This document shows positions 6,901-8,175 of a DNA stretch of 8,175 nt, piece after piece (position 1 is the first letter of the stretch; each line of letters starts with the position of its first letter). A model generated the notes under the pieces. The model was not told the origin of the DNA. It saw only the letters and a list, made by a program, of their open reading frames with translations, and did not search any database. The position numbers were made by a program, and so were the translations under genes. Location: NCBI GenBank assembly GCA_030598425.1, contig JAUVPY010000094.1, forward strand, positions 1 to 8,175, read 5' to 3'. This DNA comes from Anaerolineae bacterium. Lineage in GTDB: Bacteria > Chloroflexota > Anaerolineae > 4572-78 > NAK82.

Positions 6901-7766
6901 ACCAGAAACGCCAGCAGCAGCCCCCACCTGCGACCCCCGTACTCGCGTCCGAACAAGTAAGCGGCCACGACAGCGCCTAACCCGAACAAGACGCTGACAG
7001 CGCGCAATGCAGCGATATTGTCGCTCAATAGTTGCATCGACAGGGCGAAAAGATAGAGGTGGTGGGCCACCTGGTTCATTGCCACCGAGAACACGGGTCG
7101 AAAGGCTGGGTCTTGAAGAAGACGACGGGCCTCAAGGCCTACCGTCGCCTCGTCATACCAGGTGCCGAAAGGGAGCGAGTAATAGTGATACAGCCGCATA
7201 AAAAGCGCCAGCAGCAGGATGGCCAACAGCCATAGGTCGGGTTGACGAAGAAAGCGGGAAACAGAGGCGTTCCAATTTCGGGATTGCCCCTTTTCTGGTT
7301 GCGAGCGAGGGGCTTCCAGCGACCACACACCGAGCACGAAGAGTAACAGGCCCCCGATATAGGTAATCCAGGCAGCCGCGCCGTGGGTCTCAGTTCCAAA
7401 GAGAAGCCAGGACACACTCGACAGGGTTAGGGCTGCTATGATGGCTCCTGTCCCTAGCCAGCCACGAGGCCCAGATGCGATTCGCGGGTGAAGAAATGCG
7501 GGGTTGATGACCGGCCTCTCGCGTTCCTCTTGTCGCGGCGCTGCCAATTGGCTGGCGAAAAGGGGGATCGCAATAGCGAAGACTATCAGCCCGGGCCATA
7601 ACTGCTCCAGGTCAAATAACCCTTGAGCTATCCAACCCAAAGCCAGGGCGCACAACGCCCAGGCCAGCTTGTCCAACTTGCGGCGGGGCGGCAGGCTGGT
7701 AGGGGACGGAGACCTTCTCTCTAAGCTTTGCTCGTAAGTGTCCAGGTGATCCGCCGTGTCTGACAT
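3888..7766 (-). CDS. GT39-like membrane glycosyltransferase with PA14 and NHL modules
   Basis: A 1292-residue predicted inner-membrane protein. Residues 1-30 are polar. Two hydrophobic pairs follow (about 34-73 and 103-149), then the GT-C core, with membrane segments between about 177 and 605. The first core loop carries TWYDEATVGLEARR (Asp205, Glu206), the Asp-Glu site expected of PMT/ArnT-type enzymes using polyprenyl-phosphate sugars. A soluble linker domain (about 610-735) ends in VFVVYLEP. Two PA14-like modules follow: 739-855 (FVAEWRGVLYAPEYGQYTLG) and 868-993 (YSVEWTGFLNAPESGIYQLG). A six-strand-set NHL-type propeller covers 1023-1292, with repeats such as FTEPRDVAV...VADTGNRRLQ and FSEPTDVAL. 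The ATG at 7766 was chosen; the frame opens at TTG 7841 but residues upstream look non-coding. No Shine-Dalgarno precedes the ATG, which lies inside an upstream leftward frame, suggesting coupled translation. A four-copy 7-residue repeat interrupts a loop at 381-408. The C-terminal modules are probably extracytoplasmic. Acceptor unknown. Confidence 0.88.
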   Translation of the reverse strand: MSDTADHLDTYEQSLERRSPSPTSLPPRRKLDKLAWALCALALGWIAQGLFDLEQLWPGLIVFAIAIPLFASQLAAPRQEERERPVINPAFLHPRIASGPRGWLGTGAIIAALTLSSVSWLLFGTETHGAAAWITYIGGLLLFVLGVWSLEAPRSQPEKGQSRNWNASVSRFLRQPDLWLLAILLLALFMRLYHYYSLPFGTWYDEATVGLEARRLLQDPAFRPVFSVAMNQVAHHLYLFALSMQLLSDNIAALRAVSVLFGLGAVVAAYLFGREYGGRRWGLLLAFLVASMRWHVNFSRIAMNGADVPFFEFLTLYFALRAVRGKPGPLRSVAWLGLTVGLGLCFYTPYRLFVIAGVLFLLIMLARRYLFPRGANLTGGDAALPQRDAGLSHRDAALPHRDAGSVAQQGSGEKTGQGIRHGLAVSLGLLLIAVWLAVMPATQYAWQNGQAFWGRARHVSVFQNREDPNLARALANNVQKHLLMFNYRGDSNGRHNLPGAPTLDRLSAVLFALGLGLAVVRRDRLSIFFLCLLVTGLMGGILTLDFEAPQSLRSIGALPAVIYFIALSLDALWLELRWAARITHPRYSLALVIAGLGAIAFGNAYTYFGPQANDPGVWMEFSTAETLVGKTMAEMGHEPVYYVSQFFRDHASIRFHAPSEPTLSVRKVLPQLDPLPVREPPDRPVVYFIHPDEEEIFSLAQQLYPTAQFEILPNESEYSPAVFVVYLEPGDLASVQGLETRYWPGDNLNGVPNNTVRSSTIDAAWPTDTPLDLPFVAEWRGVLYAPEYGQYTLGIEAPDQVELTLDGETEEGAGDLSLTTPLAIGNHDLRLRASGGFGQVRLWWQPPGGEAETVPTWALYSLPISGYGLLGKYYANPDWQGAPTMERIDPALNVYFHLTPLPRPYSVEWTGFLNAPESGIYQLGLHSVDQARLYLDDKPVVEATVPDEYIEAPIDLEAGPHDLRITYQDLTGRSRIHLYWTRPNGEREIIPALYLWPGYAIPQSPQPPMLPSPAEDLPPMQLKWQATWGEPGGAPGQFTEPRDVAVIDETVFVADTGNRRLQAFDQDGAFNYEWTGAEEPFQEPLALGIESKKRLLVLDSPEGWIYRFDGDGSPLARIGGPAIQAYHPRGIAVLDDDTVVVADTGGGRLLFLAPTGDVQRQVGGVGQGLSQFSEPTDVALDERGIHYVVEAYNERVQLVDSGGRGLIHWPIPHSIAYDGPHLVQARDGSLLITAPEQGAIQRYSPDGRLLDQWTQAGPTPLCRPVGIYLDDATNTLYVTDTACHHVHVFQIE
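6559..6642. repeat. In-frame 21-bp tandem repeat inside the glycosyltransferase gene
   Basis: Copies begin at 6559, 6580, 6601 and 6622, each starting gcatccc. The first three differ at only a few positions and the fourth is degenerate after gcatcccc. In the leftward gene they encode DAALPQR, DAGLSHR, DAALPHR and DAGSVAQ (residues 381-408). The segment is hydrophilic and lies between membrane helices. Because the unit is a multiple of three, copy-number change would keep the frame. Confidence 0.85.
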
Positions 7767-8002
7767 TTGAAAGGGACAGCTAGCCGTACCATGCTTGTCC
7801 CGGAGGGGTGCGCAGCTTGCCCAAAGGTTGGGATGTAGCAACCGGGAAATAGGATCGAGCGGAGCATCTGCAAGATATCGATGGTGCGCTGCCGGGATGG
7901 TAGGTTCGGGCCGCCAATATGGTTGATGCCGCCTAGCTGGTCGTACGAATTGAGGATGTTACGCACAACCGGGTCAATTTGTGACAGGGCAGTCTCCAAC
8001 AT
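7721..8002 (-). pseudogene. 5' fragment of a probable EpsC-type serine O-acetyltransferase
   Basis: A leftward frame of 93 codons opens at ATG 8002 with a strong AGGAGG 6 nt upstream. Residues about 1-55 (IDPVVRNILNSYDQLGGINH, then GPNLPSRQ, then a helix ending ILFPGCY) resemble the N-terminal helical region of EpsC/CysE-type serine acetyltransferases, where 'INHxxGxNLPSR...LLFPGY' is familiar. After about 7840 the translation turns into low-quality, Pro/Ser-rich sequence, and the hexapeptide left-handed beta-helix catalytic half is missing. The frame stops at 7721, 46 bp into the glycosyltransferase gene, in another frame. I read this as a gene fused at its 5' end to a new downstream gene, leaving its promoter and ribosome binding site to serve the glycosyltransferase. 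A functional short coupling ORF is the alternative. Family recall is from memory. Confidence 0.55.
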
Positions 8003-8008
8003 CTCTTG

Positions 8009-8014
8009 CCTCCT
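8009..8014 (-). promoter_or_regulatory. Strong Shine-Dalgarno of the acetyltransferase fragment
   Basis: AGGAGG is 6 nt before the ATG at 8002 in the leftward direction. It is the only strong ribosome binding site upstream of the glycosyltransferase, whose own ATG (7766) has none. Confidence 0.75.
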
Positions 8015-8075
8015 AGCTCCAGTCCCTAAGGTATCGTCATCCTATGCCGCCAGGTTGGTTGTCAGACTACTCGCT

Positions 8076-8104
8076 ATTTTAGCGGCTATCGGTATCTTGC
8101 GCAA
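8076..8104 (-). promoter_or_regulatory. Candidate promoter for the leftward acetyltransferase-fragment/glycosyltransferase unit
   Basis: Read leftward, TTGCGC (8104-8099) and TAAAAT (8081-8076) are spaced by 17 bp. The -10 lies inside a small palindrome, cgctattttagcg (8072-8084), which could be an operator. The remaining 71 bases to the window end show no recognisable gene. Confidence 0.4.
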
Positions 8105-8175
8105 TCTGAGAACCATAGGCCTTCAAATGACCAATTACCCCGACGGCTGTTTGTCCGCCTGGAATAGGCATGCTA

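Overview
The window is high-GC bacterial chromosome, most likely from a Chloroflexota (Anaerolineae-like) organism. Three things suggest this: a surface-protein remnant ending in a YLPLIQKN-type tail, which I associate with secreted proteins of that phylum; a very large polytopic GT-C glycosyltransferase with PA14 and NHL-type extracytoplasmic modules; and AT-interrupted 'acgcagtacg'-type intergenic repeats. The taxonomic call is an inference, because there is no rRNA or marker gene here.

Layout from left to right. Bases 1-149 hold a dense cluster of short inverted and direct repeats. A cobalamin-binding-domain radical SAM protein runs leftward (150-1634); it starts at a GTG chosen by its Shine-Dalgarno, and a plausible promoter and a roughly 115-nt potentially structured leader lie upstream. 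The stretch 1635-1954 has no gene. It holds that leader and promoter plus a perfect 17-bp hairpin (1900-1936). Next comes a leftward, start-less 81-codon remnant of a bacterial Ig-like-domain surface protein (1955-2200). It ends abruptly where an extended -10 promoter drives the rightward pair: a UroD/MtaA-family methyltransferase-like protein (2265-3254), then a zinc-ribbon NUDIX hydrolase (3370-3900).

The right half is one leftward transcription unit. Its promoter (around 8076-8104) precedes the well-initiated 5' end of what looks like an EpsC-type serine O-acetyltransferase (from 8002). That reading frame loses its resemblance after about 55 codons and runs into the start of a 1292-residue membrane glycosyltransferase (3888-7766), in a different frame. 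The glycosyltransferase has GT39/PMT-like membrane segments, two PA14-like modules and a C-terminal NHL-type beta-propeller. Its stop codon overlaps the end of the convergent NUDIX gene by 13 bp.

Functionally, the glycosyltransferase most likely moves sugar from a polyprenyl-phosphate donor on the outer membrane face and displays carbohydrate- or protein-binding modules there. The radical SAM and UroD-like proteins are both of corrinoid-associated types, but no corrinoid protein or activator is present, so a shared pathway is only a suggestion. The NUDIX enzyme is probably nucleotide housekeeping. Two gene remnants and several repeat families show a region shaped by rearrangement.
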